Origin: CAG-791 sp963596015
GTDB taxonomy: Bacteria; Bacillota; Clostridia; Lachnospirales; Lachnospiraceae
Assembly (NCBI GenBank): GCA_963596015.1
Contig: CAVBJS010000005.1
Coordinates: 12,822-76,821 of the forward strand
Length of the DNA stretch: 64,000 nt
Direction of reading: 5' to 3'
Shown here one piece after another: positions 36,322-45,283 of the stretch. How positions within the stretch are numbered: position 1 is the first letter of the stretch; each line of letters begins with the position of its first letter. The notes under the pieces are model-generated. The model did not search any database. It was not told the origin of the DNA and saw only the letters and a list, made by a program, of their open reading frames with translations. Position numbers and translations under genes: made by a program.

Positions 36322-38604
36322 ATGAAAGACAATTATGACGAACAGCAATCACCCAAATGGCACCGCACCGGCGCAGAGGATCACGAACTGATCCAAAACG
36401 AGGGTGGAAAGACCCTTGGCTTAGCCAAGGGGAGCAAAGTGTCCCTTCTGTATAAGGACGGCTATGCTTTTAAGGATTTCCTGGGGACGGGAGAACTGGC
36501 GCCTTATGAGGACTGGCGGCTTTCTTATGAAGAACGGGCGGCGGATCTGGCACAGCGGCTTTCCGTAGAGGACATTGCCGGCCTGATGCTTTACAGCAGT
36601 CACCAGCTGATCCCGGCCAAGGGACCCCGGGCTGTTATTTTTGGCGGCACCTATGGGGGAAAACGGTATGAGGAAAGTGGCGCAGAGCCCTGGGATCTCA
36701 CGGACCAGCAAAAGACCTTTATTACCGAAGACCGGATCCGTCATGTGTTGATCCTGGGATTGGAGAGCACGGAGACGGCGGTCCGGTGGAATAACAAGGT
36801 GCAGGCGCTGGCAGAGGGAGAAGGCTTTGGTATTCCCCTTAATAACTGCTCCGATCCCCGGCATGGGGCCGGTACGGAGGCAGAGTACATGGCCATCACC
36901 GGAGAGCCCATCTCTAAGTGGGCCAACGGCATAGGCTTTACCGCCACCTTCGATCCGGAGACGGTGCGGGAGTTCGGCGAGGCGGCCTCGGCGGAGTACA
37001 GAGCCTTAGGCATCACCACAGCCCTTTCACCCCAGATCGATCTGGCGACAGAGCCCAGATGGATGCGGTTCGCAGATACCTTTGGAGAGCATACCCAGTT
37101 GACCATAGACATGACCAAGGCCTACTGCGATGGTTTCCAGACCACCCAGGACAGCCCGGATGGCTGGGGCGCCGACAGCGTCAACGCCATGGTAAAGCAT
37201 TTCCCCGGCGGCGGTCCGGTGGAAGCAGGCAGAGACGCCCACTATGCCTATGGAAAATATGCTGTTTACCCCGGAGATAACTTTAAGGAGCACTTAAAGC
37301 CTTTTTCCCAGGGCGCTTTTGCACTGGATGGAAAGACAGGGAAGGCTAGCGCCGTCATGCCCTACTATACGGTGTCCACCGGCGCGGATCAAAAATATGG
37401 GGAAAATGTGGGCAATTCCTATAATAAATATCTCATCACCGATCTGCTGCGGCAGGAGCTGGGCTACGACGGGGTGGTATGCACCGACTGGTCTATTACC
37501 CACGACATCGGTAAGACCGAGGAAGAATTTGCCGGAAAATGCTGGGGCGTGGAAAATCTGACCGAGGCCGAAAGACACTTAAAAGCACTGGAGGCCGGGG
37601 TGGATCAGTTCGGCGGCAACAGCGACGCTGCGCCGCTGCTGGAGGCCTATGCCCTGTATCGGGAAAAATACGGCGAGGAGGCAGCCATGGCACGTTTTCG
37701 CCGGTCTGCTTATCGGCTTTTATTGAATATCTTCCGCACAGGCCTGTTTGAGAATCCTTATCTGGATCTGGCGTCCTCCGAGGCCACTGTAGGCAGAGCC
37801 GACTTTGTGGAGAAGGGCTACCGCTCTCAGCTTCGCTCGGTCACTATGATCAAAAATAAGGAAAATACCCTGCCCCTGCAAACCGGGATCCGCCTCTATG
37901 TGCCGGATCGTTTCGTGGGTTCCTATCTGGATTTCATGAGTCATCCCACCAGGGAGCGGACCATCACGCCTGCCGGCAAAAAGGTTCTGGAAAAGCAGTT
38001 TATCCTGGTGGATAGCCCTGAGGAGGCAGATGCCGCCATCTGCTACATGGAGTCCCCTATTTCTGTGGGCTATGATCCGAAGAATCTGGAAAAGGGCGGC
38101 AATGGCTATGTACCCATCACCTTGCAGTACCGCCCCTATCAGGCAGTCAGTGCGCGGGAGCACAGTCTGGCCGGCGGCGATCCGTTGGAAGATTTCACAG
38201 ACCGCAGCTATAAGGATAAATGGAACCATGCCGCCAATGAAAGTGATCTGGATCACCTGATGGAGACAAAGAAACGCATGGGAGACAAACCGGTGATCGC
38301 AGTGGTCTCTCTCCATAATCCCATGGTCATGGCGGAAATGGAGCCCTATGCGGATGCTATCCTATTGGAATATGGCGTCAGTGCCCAGGCAGTGACAGAC
38401 ATACTGACAGGCAAGTCTGCGCCGGAGGGACTGCTGCCGGTACAGCTGCCCGCGGATATGGATACGGTGGAAAAACAGTGTGAGGACGTGGCCTTTGACA
38501 TGACCTGCTATCGGGACAGCCAGGGTAATGTATATGACTTTGGCTTTGGTCTTAACTTTGAAGGAGTGATCCGGGACGAAAGAACCCGTCGGTATGCCAG
38601 ATAA
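36322..38604 (+). CDS. Glycoside hydrolase family 3 (beta-glucosidase type)
   Basis: The start is MKDNYDEQQ, as GGAGG lies between it and an earlier ATG. The 760-residue protein has no signal peptide. The N-terminal barrel contains NCSDPRHGAGTEAEY, KHFPGGGPVEAGRDAHY and the nucleophile Asp389 in VVCTDWSI; an alpha/beta sandwich domain and C-terminal region follow. It should remove terminal beta-linked sugars (glucose or xylose) from imported glycosides. Together with the GH2 enzyme and the rhamnose-type importer it suggests use of plant glycosides or small heteroglycans, though substrate is inferred only. Confidence 0.92.
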   Translation: MKDNYDEQQSPKWHRTGAEDHELIQNEGGKTLGLAKGSKVSLLYKDGYAFKDFLGTGELAPYEDWRLSYEERAADLAQRLSVEDIAGLMLYSSHQLIPAKGPRAVIFGGTYGGKRYEESGAEPWDLTDQQKTFITEDRIRHVLILGLESTETAVRWNNKVQALAEGEGFGIPLNNCSDPRHGAGTEAEYMAITGEPISKWANGIGFTATFDPETVREFGEAASAEYRALGITTALSPQIDLATEPRWMRFADTFGEHTQLTIDMTKAYCDGFQTTQDSPDGWGADSVNAMVKHFPGGGPVEAGRDAHYAYGKYAVYPGDNFKEHLKPFSQGAFALDGKTGKASAVMPYYTVSTGADQKYGENVGNSYNKYLITDLLRQELGYDGVVCTDWSITHDIGKTEEEFAGKCWGVENLTEAERHLKALEAGVDQFGGNSDAAPLLEAYALYREKYGEEAAMARFRRSAYRLLLNIFRTGLFENPYLDLASSEATVGRADFVEKGYRSQLRSVTMIKNKENTLPLQTGIRLYVPDRFVGSYLDFMSHPTRERTITPAGKKVLEKQFILVDSPEEADAAICYMESPISVGYDPKNLEKGGNGYVPITLQYRPYQAVSAREHSLAGGDPLEDFTDRSYKDKWNHAANESDLDHLMETKKRMGDKPVIAVVSLHNPMVMAEMEPYADAILLEYGVSAQAVTDILTGKSAPEGLLPVQLPADMDTVEKQCEDVAFDMTCYRDSQGNVYDFGFGLNFEGVIRDERTRRYAR

Positions 38605-38823
38605 ACCGGAGCATAAGGAAATATATGGAATATAGGGAGCACAAGGCAACTACAGGAACACGCCCGTTATCCGGTGGCATATCCGGGAGAAAGTGACAGA
38701 GACACCAAATTGTACTATAGCGAAATAGCTGCTTTGGCTTGACAAAAGCGGCTATTTGAAGGAAACTGATGGATGCGAAAATGCGGATCCGGGGGAGAAA
38801 TAGAGGTCATCCGTGCGTCAAAT

Positions 38824-38925
38824 GGCATTGATGCTGTAAACGTCATCGATGCAGGAGCACATCGGAGAATTCGCCTGGGTGAAATTCTCCTCGTGTTGCC
38901 GCGGTAAATTGCGGCAAGAAAGGAA
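38824..38925 (+). repeat. Multi-hairpin dispersed element, copy 2, ending in the UPF0397 ribosome site
   Basis: The same three hairpins as the copy at 20584: GCATTGATG with CATCGATGC, GGAGAATT with AATTCTCC, and TTGCCGC with GCGGCAA. The element runs into AAGAAAGGA, which is the ribosome site for the gene starting at 38931. The remainder of 38605-38823 contains an AAATAGC-type stem (38723-38757) and no gene. Confidence 0.8.
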
Positions 38926-38930
38926 AAAGT

Positions 38931-39482
38931 ATGAAAAAGTTTTCTGTAAAAACAATCGTTGCCATCGGCATCGGCGCAGCACTTTTCTTTGTGCTGGCAA
39001 GCTATGTAGCTATTCCCACACCCATTCCGAATGTTAAGTTCAGCCTGCAGTATGCTGTTCTGGCGATCATGTCTGTATTATTCGGACCCGTGGCAGGCCT
39101 TTTGATGGGCCTGATCGGTCACTTCCTGACAGACTTAGCCGGTGGCTGGGGCATCTGGTGGAGCTGGGTGATCTGCTCCGGTATCTTCGGCCTGGTAATG
39201 GGCCTGGTAGGTCTTAAGCTGAACCTGGATGAGGGTGAGTTTAGCGTAAAGAGCGGCATTCTGTTCAATGCAGGACAGATCGTAGGACATCTGGTATGCT
39301 GGGCAGTAGTCGCACCGATCCTGGACATCCTGATCTACAGCGAGCCTTCTAATAAGGTATTCCTGCAGGGCCTTGTCAGCGCAGGCGGCAACATCCTTAG
39401 CACAGCGATCGTAGGCACACTGCTTTGCATAGCTTACGTGGCAGCTCGTCCTAAGACCGGCTCTCTGACCAAAGAGAATTAA
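38931..39482 (+). CDS. ECF transporter substrate-binding (S) component, UPF0397 family
   Basis: A 183-residue membrane protein with five to six hydrophobic helices. It follows the UPF0397 pattern closely: MKKFSVKTIVAIGIGAALFF, VLFGPVAGLLMGLIGHFLTD, WWSWVICSGIFGL, FNAGQIVGHLVCWAVVAPILDILIY. The S component binds a vitamin or similar micronutrient; the ligand of UPF0397 proteins is not known to me. The energising module is encoded downstream but is separated by a terminator, so the two parts can be made in different amounts. Confidence 0.9.
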   Translation: MKKFSVKTIVAIGIGAALFFVLASYVAIPTPIPNVKFSLQYAVLAIMSVLFGPVAGLLMGLIGHFLTDLAGGWGIWWSWVICSGIFGLVMGLVGLKLNLDEGEFSVKSGILFNAGQIVGHLVCWAVVAPILDILIYSEPSNKVFLQGLVSAGGNILSTAIVGTLLCIAYVAARPKTGSLTKEN

Positions 39483-39499
39483 ATTCATCCTGACTTTGA

Positions 39500-39533
39500 G
39501 AAAGAAGGGCACCCCGGGGCCCTTCTTTCTTGT
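39500..39533 (+). terminator. Terminator after the S-component gene
   Basis: AAAGAAGGGC pairs with GCCCTTCTTT over an 8-base loop and is followed by CTTGTGTG. The T tail is short, so some read-through is likely. Confidence 0.7.
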
Positions 39534-39657
39534 GTGTCCGGAAATTTTCTGTTATGTTTTGTAAGGCATGTGTTTAAACGCTGCTGGTCGGACATCGGCC
39601 AAGTGACAGAGAGGCGTCAATGCAGCGATCGATAAGCTGCTGCACACAGAGGTAACT

Positions 39658-41376
39658 ATGAACAAAGAGAGAGAAACCCTTATTAAATTTGAGCACTTCG
39701 GCTTTCAATACAGGGCCCAGGCGGAGCCTACGCTCTACGATATCAACCTGGAGATCCATGCCGGAGAGAAGATCCTGATCGCCGGTCCCTCCGGCTGCGG
39801 GAAGTCCACTCTGACCCACTGCATCAATGGTCTGATCCCCTTTACCTACCGGGGTACCCAGACCGGACGCCTTCTGATCGATGGAGAGGAAAATACGAAA
39901 CAGAGTATTTTTGATATTTCCAAGACGGTGGGAACCGTGCTGCAGGATCTGGACGGGCAGTTTATCGGTCTGTCGGTGGCAGAGGATATCGCCTTTTCCC
40001 TGGAAAATGACTGTATCCCCCAGGAAGAGATGAAGGAAAGGGTGAAGAAAACAGCCCGCCGGGTAGATATCGCAGAGCATTTGGATCATGCCCCGGGAGA
40101 GCTCTCCGGCGGACAGAAGCAGCGTGTATCCATGGCCGGTATCATGGTAGATGATGTAAAGCTGTTCCTTTTTGATGAGCCTTTGGCAAACCTTGATCCT
40201 GCCACCGGCAAACAGGCCATTGAGATCATCGAGGAGATCCGGAAGGATACGGATGCGGCGGTGATCATCATCGAACACCGCCTGGAGGACGTGCTCTGGC
40301 GGGATGTGGATAGGATCGTGCTGATGCAGGAGGGACGGATCATCTTTGATGGTACACCGGATACCCTGCTGGCTTCCGAACTGCTGGTGGAAAACGGCAT
40401 TCGGGAGCCTCTATATCTGACCGCTATGAAGTATGCCGGTGTCCCCATTCGGGCCGAGGCAAAGCCGCACAGCATCCGAACTTTGGAATTAACACAAGAG
40501 GAAAAGGCAAAGATCAGAGACTGGGGAAAGACGGCCCAAAAGTCTGTACAAAAGACGCCGGGGGCGCCGCTGTTAGAGGCAAAGCACCTGGATTTTACGT
40601 ATGAAAACGGCTTCCATGCCCTGAGGGATGTGTCCCTGACAGTGCGGGAAGGAGAACTGCTGGCCATCGTAGGCACCAATGGTGCCGGTAAGTCCACTTT
40701 TTCCAAGGTGGTCTGCGGTTTTGAAAAGCAACAGAAGGGAGAGCTGTCCTTTAAGGGAGAGGATATGTCTTCCCTGAGTATCAAGGAACGGGCAGACCGC
40801 ATCGGCTATGTGATGCAGAATCCCAACCAGATGATCTCCAAATCCTTTATCTATGATGAAGTTGCTTTCGGCCTTCGCCTGCGGGGAGTGGGAGAGAATG
40901 AGGTAAAGGAAAAAGTGGAGAGTACCCTGCAGACCTGTGGTCTGTATCCTTTCCGCAAATGGCCTGTCTCTGCCCTGAGCTACGGACAGAAAAAACGTAT
41001 GACCATTGCCTCTATCCTGGCTATGTCCCCGAAAATGCTGATCCTGGATGAACCTACAGCGGGACAGGATTACCGGCATTATACGGAGATCATGGAATTT
41101 CTGCTGACGCTGCAGCAGCAGGGCATCACCGTCATTATGATCACGCACGACATGCACCTGATGCTGGAATATGCTCCGCGGGCCGTGGTCTTTTCCAAGG
41201 GAAAGATCATCGCCGATGACGCTTCAGCCAAGATTCTGACCGATCCTCAGATCATCCGGCAGGCCAGTCTGAAGGAAACTTCTCTCTATGACCTGGCGCT
41301 AAACTGCGGCGTGGAGGAGCCTTCCGAGTTTGTGCAGCGTTTCATAGATCATGAAAGAGAGGTGGGCAGGGCATGA
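39658..41376 (+). CDS. ECF transporter ATPase, two fused ABC domains
   Basis: A 572-residue protein holding both ATPases in one chain (YkoD-like). Domain 1: Walker A GPSGCGKST, signature LSGGQKQR, Walker B LFLFDEPLANLD. Domain 2: GTNGAGKST, signature LSYGQKKR, LILDEPTAGQD. Both look active. It forms the energising module with the T component, whose ATG overlaps its stop (ATGA). GAGGTAACT precedes the start, similar to the ends of the dispersed hairpin elements; a stem-like GCAGCGATCGATAAGCTGC lies in the leader. Confidence 0.93.
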   Translation: MNKERETLIKFEHFGFQYRAQAEPTLYDINLEIHAGEKILIAGPSGCGKSTLTHCINGLIPFTYRGTQTGRLLIDGEENTKQSIFDISKTVGTVLQDLDGQFIGLSVAEDIAFSLENDCIPQEEMKERVKKTARRVDIAEHLDHAPGELSGGQKQRVSMAGIMVDDVKLFLFDEPLANLDPATGKQAIEIIEEIRKDTDAAVIIIEHRLEDVLWRDVDRIVLMQEGRIIFDGTPDTLLASELLVENGIREPLYLTAMKYAGVPIRAEAKPHSIRTLELTQEEKAKIRDWGKTAQKSVQKTPGAPLLEAKHLDFTYENGFHALRDVSLTVREGELLAIVGTNGAGKSTFSKVVCGFEKQQKGELSFKGEDMSSLSIKERADRIGYVMQNPNQMISKSFIYDEVAFGLRLRGVGENEVKEKVESTLQTCGLYPFRKWPVSALSYGQKKRMTIASILAMSPKMLILDEPTAGQDYRHYTEIMEFLLTLQQQGITVIMITHDMHLMLEYAPRAVVFSKGKIIADDASAKILTDPQIIRQASLKETSLYDLALNCGVEEPSEFVQRFIDHEREVGRA

Positions 41377-42200
41377 TCACGTTTTTTAATTATATTCCCC
41401 GGAAATCCCCCATTCATGAACTGACAGGGGCAGCTAAATTCGCCTGCATGCTTTGCTGGTCCCTGGCAGCCATGCTTACCTTTGATACCCGGTATCTGCT
41501 GGTGCTGGCTGTGCTGGCTTTTGTGCTGTTACATATTTCAAAGATCCACCTGCGGGACGTAAAGGCATTGCTGATCTTTACCTTTGTGTTTGTGATCCTG
41601 AATAATATCCTGATCTACCTTTTTGCACCGGAGCACGGCACCACCCTGTATCATTCCAGGACGGTATTGGCCACCATTGCGGGACCTTATACCATCACCA
41701 GCCAGCAGCTTTTGTATCAGCTGAACGTATTTCTTAAGTATCTGGCCACCATACCGGTGGTGATCCTGTTCGTGTCCACCACGCAGCCCAGTGAGTTCGC
41801 CGCTTCTTTGAACAAGCTGGGAGTGAGCTACCGGGTTTCCTACTCCGTATCCCTGGCTCTGCGTTATATACCGGATATCCTGAAGGAATACCACGATATC
41901 TCCCTGGCCCAGCAGGCCAGAGGTGTGGAGCTGTCCAAAAAGCAAAGACTGGTGAAACGCCTGAAAGGTATGGCGGCAATCCTGATGCCTCTGATCATGT
42001 CCAGTCTTGACCGCATCGAGACGGTCTCCAATGCCATGGAACTGCGGTGCTTTGGCAAGGGCAGCAAGCGCACCTGGTACCGGGCCCAGGCCTTTAAAGC
42101 CGGAGATTATCTGGCTATCATCGCCGGCGTAGCCATGATCGTGATCTCTGTAGTTTTAAATATCATAAACGGCGGCAGATACTGGAATCCTTTCCTGTAA
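41373..42200 (+). CDS. ECF transporter transmembrane (T) component
   Basis: A 275-residue membrane protein with about five helices and the EcfT coupling motifs with Ala-Arg-Gly (AQQARGVEL) and a second copy (AMELRCFGKG), which dock on the two ATPase domains. It overlaps the ATPase gene by 4 bp, so translation is coupled. It links the ATPase to the S component (UPF0397 encoded upstream or others such as BioY at 42.9 kb, as group II modules share S components). Confidence 0.92.
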   Translation: MITFFNYIPRKSPIHELTGAAKFACMLCWSLAAMLTFDTRYLLVLAVLAFVLLHISKIHLRDVKALLIFTFVFVILNNILIYLFAPEHGTTLYHSRTVLATIAGPYTITSQQLLYQLNVFLKYLATIPVVILFVSTTQPSEFAASLNKLGVSYRVSYSVSLALRYIPDILKEYHDISLAQQARGVELSKKQRLVKRLKGMAAILMPLIMSSLDRIETVSNAMELRCFGKGSKRTWYRAQAFKAGDYLAIIAGVAMIVISVVLNIINGGRYWNPFL

Positions 42201-42246
42201 GGCGGGAGCTGCCATGGGACTTTGGCTTGGGAGTCTTTTAACTAAA

Positions 42247-42289
42247 AAAACAGCTGTCAGAGAAAAAATACTCTGACAGCTGCTTTTTT
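42247..42289. terminator. Bidirectional terminator
   Basis: CAGCTGTCAGAG pairs perfectly with CTCTGACAGCTG; A-rich and T-rich flanks let it act for the ECF operon (plus) and the DUF1284 gene (minus). Confidence 0.9.
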
Positions 42290-42317
42290 ATATTGATCCG
42301 GTGCAAACAGACGTGCT

Positions 42318-42740
42318 TCAGGCATCGTCCTCCTGTACGGTGTCGGTACAGGAACGCTCCTGACGCCCGGCGGCGATCTCTTTACACAGGGAAAGCCATT
42401 CACAGTTCGGACAGGTCTCCTCTAAGTGAAAGAGGCTTAAAGGAGAGGTAAGAGCAGAAAAAGCACCCCATGTGACGTCCTGCCCATAGGAGAGTCCGGT
42501 GAGACGAAGTACATTTTCATCGAAAAGAGGAGGATGAAGAGAGGTGCAGGCGCTGCCTCTTCGGTTGGGACAGCGCTGGCACAGATCATCCGCGCCCTTG
42601 GTAATGGTAAGGCGGGTCTCGGGATCTTCCATAAGCAACTGCTGCATCCGGGACATATTGAGACTGAAGTCGTCCGAATATCCCTTACCGATGAAATTAA
42701 GAAGACAAATGCCGTGATGGGGCCGGAGATGTATTTGCAT
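42318..42740 (-). CDS. DUF1284-family Cys-rich protein
   Basis: A 140-residue protein opening with the family signature HLRPHHGICLLNFIGKGYS. Later Cys residues (LCQRCPNRRGSAC and CPNCEWLSLC) could bind an iron-sulfur cluster or zinc. No membrane segment. The role is unknown; relatives are described only as putative metal-binding proteins. It lies between the ECF module and bioY, with 179 bp to the bioY stop. That gap includes a GCATGGCAGTGTG-type inverted repeat around 42770-42805. Confidence 0.8.
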   Translation of the reverse strand: MQIHLRPHHGICLLNFIGKGYSDDFSLNMSRMQQLLMEDPETRLTITKGADDLCQRCPNRRGSACTSLHPPLFDENVLRLTGLSYGQDVTWGAFSALTSPLSLFHLEETCPNCEWLSLCKEIAAGRQERSCTDTVQEDDA

Positions 42741-42919
42741 GGGAGCCTTTCTGTGTGATCATAATAACCACACTGCCATGCATGTTGGTGACATGCATGG
42801 CAGTGTGAGCGAATAACTTAGGTTAAATATCAACGATGGTATAAGTACTGCCGGTCAGTACTATTCCTGCGTTTATGAGGACGGAGCGGTGAGGACAGAG
42901 CAGAAGAAACTATGCCCTT

Positions 42920-43474
42920 TTAAGCTTCTGTCTTGCGCAGTGCGTTTTCGATAGGGGTGCTCAGGAGAATGACGATGATCATCTTCAGAAAGTCACCGGG
43001 CAGGAAAGGCAGGACGCACATACCGAGGGCGGGCACGAAGCCGGTGCCGCTGACTACGCAGAACCATACGGTGCCGAAGGCATAAAGGACGATGGTGCCG
43101 ATAAGCATTCCCAGGAACTTCCAGAGTGCACGTACTTTGCCGCTCTTATCACGGCCGAACTTCCAGTACAGTAAGCCGGTGATAAAGGCCAGGATTGGGT
43201 AAGCTACGATATAGCCGCCGGTCATGCCTGCGATGCAGGAGAAGCCGGCACTGTATCCGGAGAAGACGGGAAGGCCCACAGCGCCCAGCAGCACGTAGAC
43301 TAACTGAGATACGAATCCAAGCTTAGCGCCCAGCAGCACGCCTGCCAACATGACAGCGAAGGTACAAAGGGAGATGGGTACCGGCTCGATGGGAATGGAA
43401 ATGGGTGCTAAGATACAGGTGATAGCAGCGCACATAGCGCAGAGAACGAGATTTTTGGTCTTGTTATTTTTCAT
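42920..43474 (-). CDS. bioY: BioY biotin transporter S component
   Basis: The start is MKNNKTKNLVLCAM because AGAAAGG lies 7 bases before that ATG. The 184-residue membrane protein has about six helices and the BioY patterns APISIPIEPVPISLCTFAVMLAGVLLG, VGLPVFSGYSAGFSCIAGMTGGYI and FLPGDFLKMIIVILL. It captures biotin, either alone or with a shared ECF module such as that encoded at 39.7-42.2 kb. A BirA-like operator overlaps its promoter, so biotin excess should repress it. Confidence 0.95.
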   Translation of the reverse strand: MKNNKTKNLVLCAMCAAITCILAPISIPIEPVPISLCTFAVMLAGVLLGAKLGFVSQLVYVLLGAVGLPVFSGYSAGFSCIAGMTGGYIVAYPILAFITGLLYWKFGRDKSGKVRALWKFLGMLIGTIVLYAFGTVWFCVVSGTGFVPALGMCVLPFLPGDFLKMIIVILLSTPIENALRKTEA

Positions 43475-43556
43475 GATCAAGCCTTTCTAAATAGATATAT
43501 GTCCCGCCTGAGGCAGACGGTCGTGATGATGATTGACAGAAACGTACAGTGGGTAG

Positions 43557-43608
43557 GGTAGCATTGACAGAACTGATTGTCAACCTAAAAATGTAAAAGG
43601 TTAACAAT
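43557..43608 (-). promoter_or_regulatory. bioY promoter with BirA operator
   Basis: ATTGTCAACC (43576-43585) and GGTTAACAAT (43599-43608) are separated by 13 bases, the form of a biotin-repressor site. On the minus strand the operator contains the -35 hexamer TTGACA (43579-43584), with TACCCT 17 bases downstream. Confidence 0.85.
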
Positions 43609-43609
43609 T

Positions 43610-43796
43610 GGCTGCCGACCGGGAAGTGGAGCCTGGGGTCGGTATCCGGGTGAGGGGACGCCTCTCGGCTCCATCCTTCGGACCTAGCGGTACTAAGCTC
43701 GCAAAGAACGCGAGCTAAGGACCGAGGCCTCGCAAGGCCCCTCACCCGGACACCGCCCCCAGGCCCCTCCGTCTGGCCGGCGTCTGAACTGTAACC
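43610..43796. repeat. Long structured intergenic element (TTCAGA family, full-length copy)
   Basis: A long inverted repeat: GCCTGGGG then GGT then CCGGGTGAGGGG on the left returns as CCCCTCACCCGG, ACC and CCCCAGGC on the right, with an inner stem AGCTCGC/GCGAGCT. The loop side has CCATCCTTCGGACCTAG and GGTACTAAGCTCG, shared with 51540-51705. The right end CGTCTGAACTGTAAC matches other family ends. No coding frame is apparent. Confidence 0.75.
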
Positions 43797-43879
43797 ATGG
43801 CGGAGGTATCATTTTCCGCTTCGGCGGATGCCATCTTTCGGAAAATGTGCTAGGATAATAGGACAGAGATAATCCTTGC

Positions 43880-43911
43880 GTTGCCGCAGATAAGCTGCGG
43901 CATAAAAAGGT
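43880..43911 (+). repeat. Multi-hairpin dispersed element, fragment
   Basis: TTGCCGCAGATAAGCTGCGGCAT followed by AAAAAGGTAAA matches the last hairpin and ribosome-site end of the copies at 38824 and 59495. A second stem (ATTTTCCG with CGGAAAAT) lies at 43812-43848. The acetyltransferase starts further downstream. Confidence 0.6.
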
Positions 43912-43994
43912 AAATACACAGGATAAAGGCAAAAGCCGGAAAGGACAATAGCGGACGATAGCTGCCGCGGCTTATGGGAAGAGAAGATTTGGTC

Positions 43995-45185
43995 ATGAAA
44001 CCGGTCGGTGTGGAATATTTAAAGCAGTATAACCAGCTGCTTCGCTACGTATTCCAGGTAACAGACAGAGAATTGCAAAGCAGTGGATGGGATGAAGAGA
44101 ATGAATTTATCAGAGCGAAATCTCCCACCATGCAGAAATCAGATGTGATCGGCTGGTTTGATAAGGATAAACTGATCTCACAGGTAGCGGTTTATCCCAT
44201 GCACGTACGTATTTTTAATCATACTTACAGTATGGGCGGATTGACGGGGGTTGGTACTTACCCGGAGTACGCCAATATGGGACTGATGTATGAGCTGCTG
44301 TGCCAGGCGCTGTATCGCATGCGGGAGCGGAAGCAGTACATCTCTTATCTGTACCCTTATTCCATTCCCTTTTATCGTCACAAGGGATGGGAGGTCATAT
44401 CAGACCGGATCCATTACGAGATCATGGATTATCAGCTGCCTAAGAACAGGCATTTAGAGGGCGAGGTGCGCCGGGTGCCTTATGACAGCGATATCATGAA
44501 GGAAACTTACCAGCGGTTTGCCATGCAGACCCACGGAGCACTGCTGCGGGATGAGCTGGCCTGGAATGAATACTGGCTGTGGGACGTGGAAGAATTGATG
44601 GCGGCGGTCTACTACAATAAAGACGGAGAACCGGACGGCTATGTGATCTATTGGATCGCAGATGACATCTTCCATATAAAGGACATGATTTTTGTCAACG
44701 AGTACGCCAGAACCTGCCTGTGGAATTTCGTCAGCGCCCATCTTTCCATGATCGATAAGGTGGTGGGAGATACCTTTACGGATGAGCCCCTTTCGTTCCT
44801 TCTGGAGGATGCGGACATCAAGGAATCTATCTCTCCCTATTTCATGGCCAGGATCGTAGATTTTGAGAAATTCATCGAGGAATTTCCTTTCCGACCGGAT
44901 ACCATGGACAGGCGGTGGGTATTCCGTATGGAAGATCCCCTTCTCGACTGGAATCGGGGCTGCTTTGAACTGACCATCAGCAAGGAGGGTAAGGGCCGGG
45001 CCAGACGCATTGAGGCGATCGCAGAGGATCATCTGGATATCCAGACCATGGTGACCATGCTCCTGGGATACAAGAGACCGGAATACCTGCACCGGATCGG
45101 CAGACTGGTATGCGGGGAAGAGACGGTAGAAATGTTGGAGGATGCCCTGGGACAGCAGGTATCTTATTTTTCCGATTATTTCTAA
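43995..45185 (+). CDS. Eis-like GNAT N-acetyltransferase
   Basis: The start is taken at MKPVGVEYLKQ (GGGAAGAGAAG upstream); an in-frame ATG lies 21 bp earlier. The 396-residue protein follows the Eis layout: an N-terminal GNAT domain with acetyl-CoA region (GGLTGVGTYPEYANMGLMYELL), a second GNAT-like domain, and a C-terminal SCP2-like domain. The proximal family members acetylate amino groups on peptides, polyamines or aminoglycosides; the substrate here is unknown. It is monocistronic or cotranscribed with the CapA-like gene 98 bp downstream. Confidence 0.85.
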   Translation: MKPVGVEYLKQYNQLLRYVFQVTDRELQSSGWDEENEFIRAKSPTMQKSDVIGWFDKDKLISQVAVYPMHVRIFNHTYSMGGLTGVGTYPEYANMGLMYELLCQALYRMRERKQYISYLYPYSIPFYRHKGWEVISDRIHYEIMDYQLPKNRHLEGEVRRVPYDSDIMKETYQRFAMQTHGALLRDELAWNEYWLWDVEELMAAVYYNKDGEPDGYVIYWIADDIFHIKDMIFVNEYARTCLWNFVSAHLSMIDKVVGDTFTDEPLSFLLEDADIKESISPYFMARIVDFEKFIEEFPFRPDTMDRRWVFRMEDPLLDWNRGCFELTISKEGKGRARRIEAIAEDHLDIQTMVTMLLGYKRPEYLHRIGRLVCGEETVEMLEDALGQQVSYFSDYF

Positions 45186-45283
45186 ATGATGGCTCCACTG
45201 TTTGCCCGGCTCGAAGCAGTAACGTGTTGCACTGTCCGGAAACGGACGACGGATATGCTGTGCAGAAAGGAAGCTGATCTATC

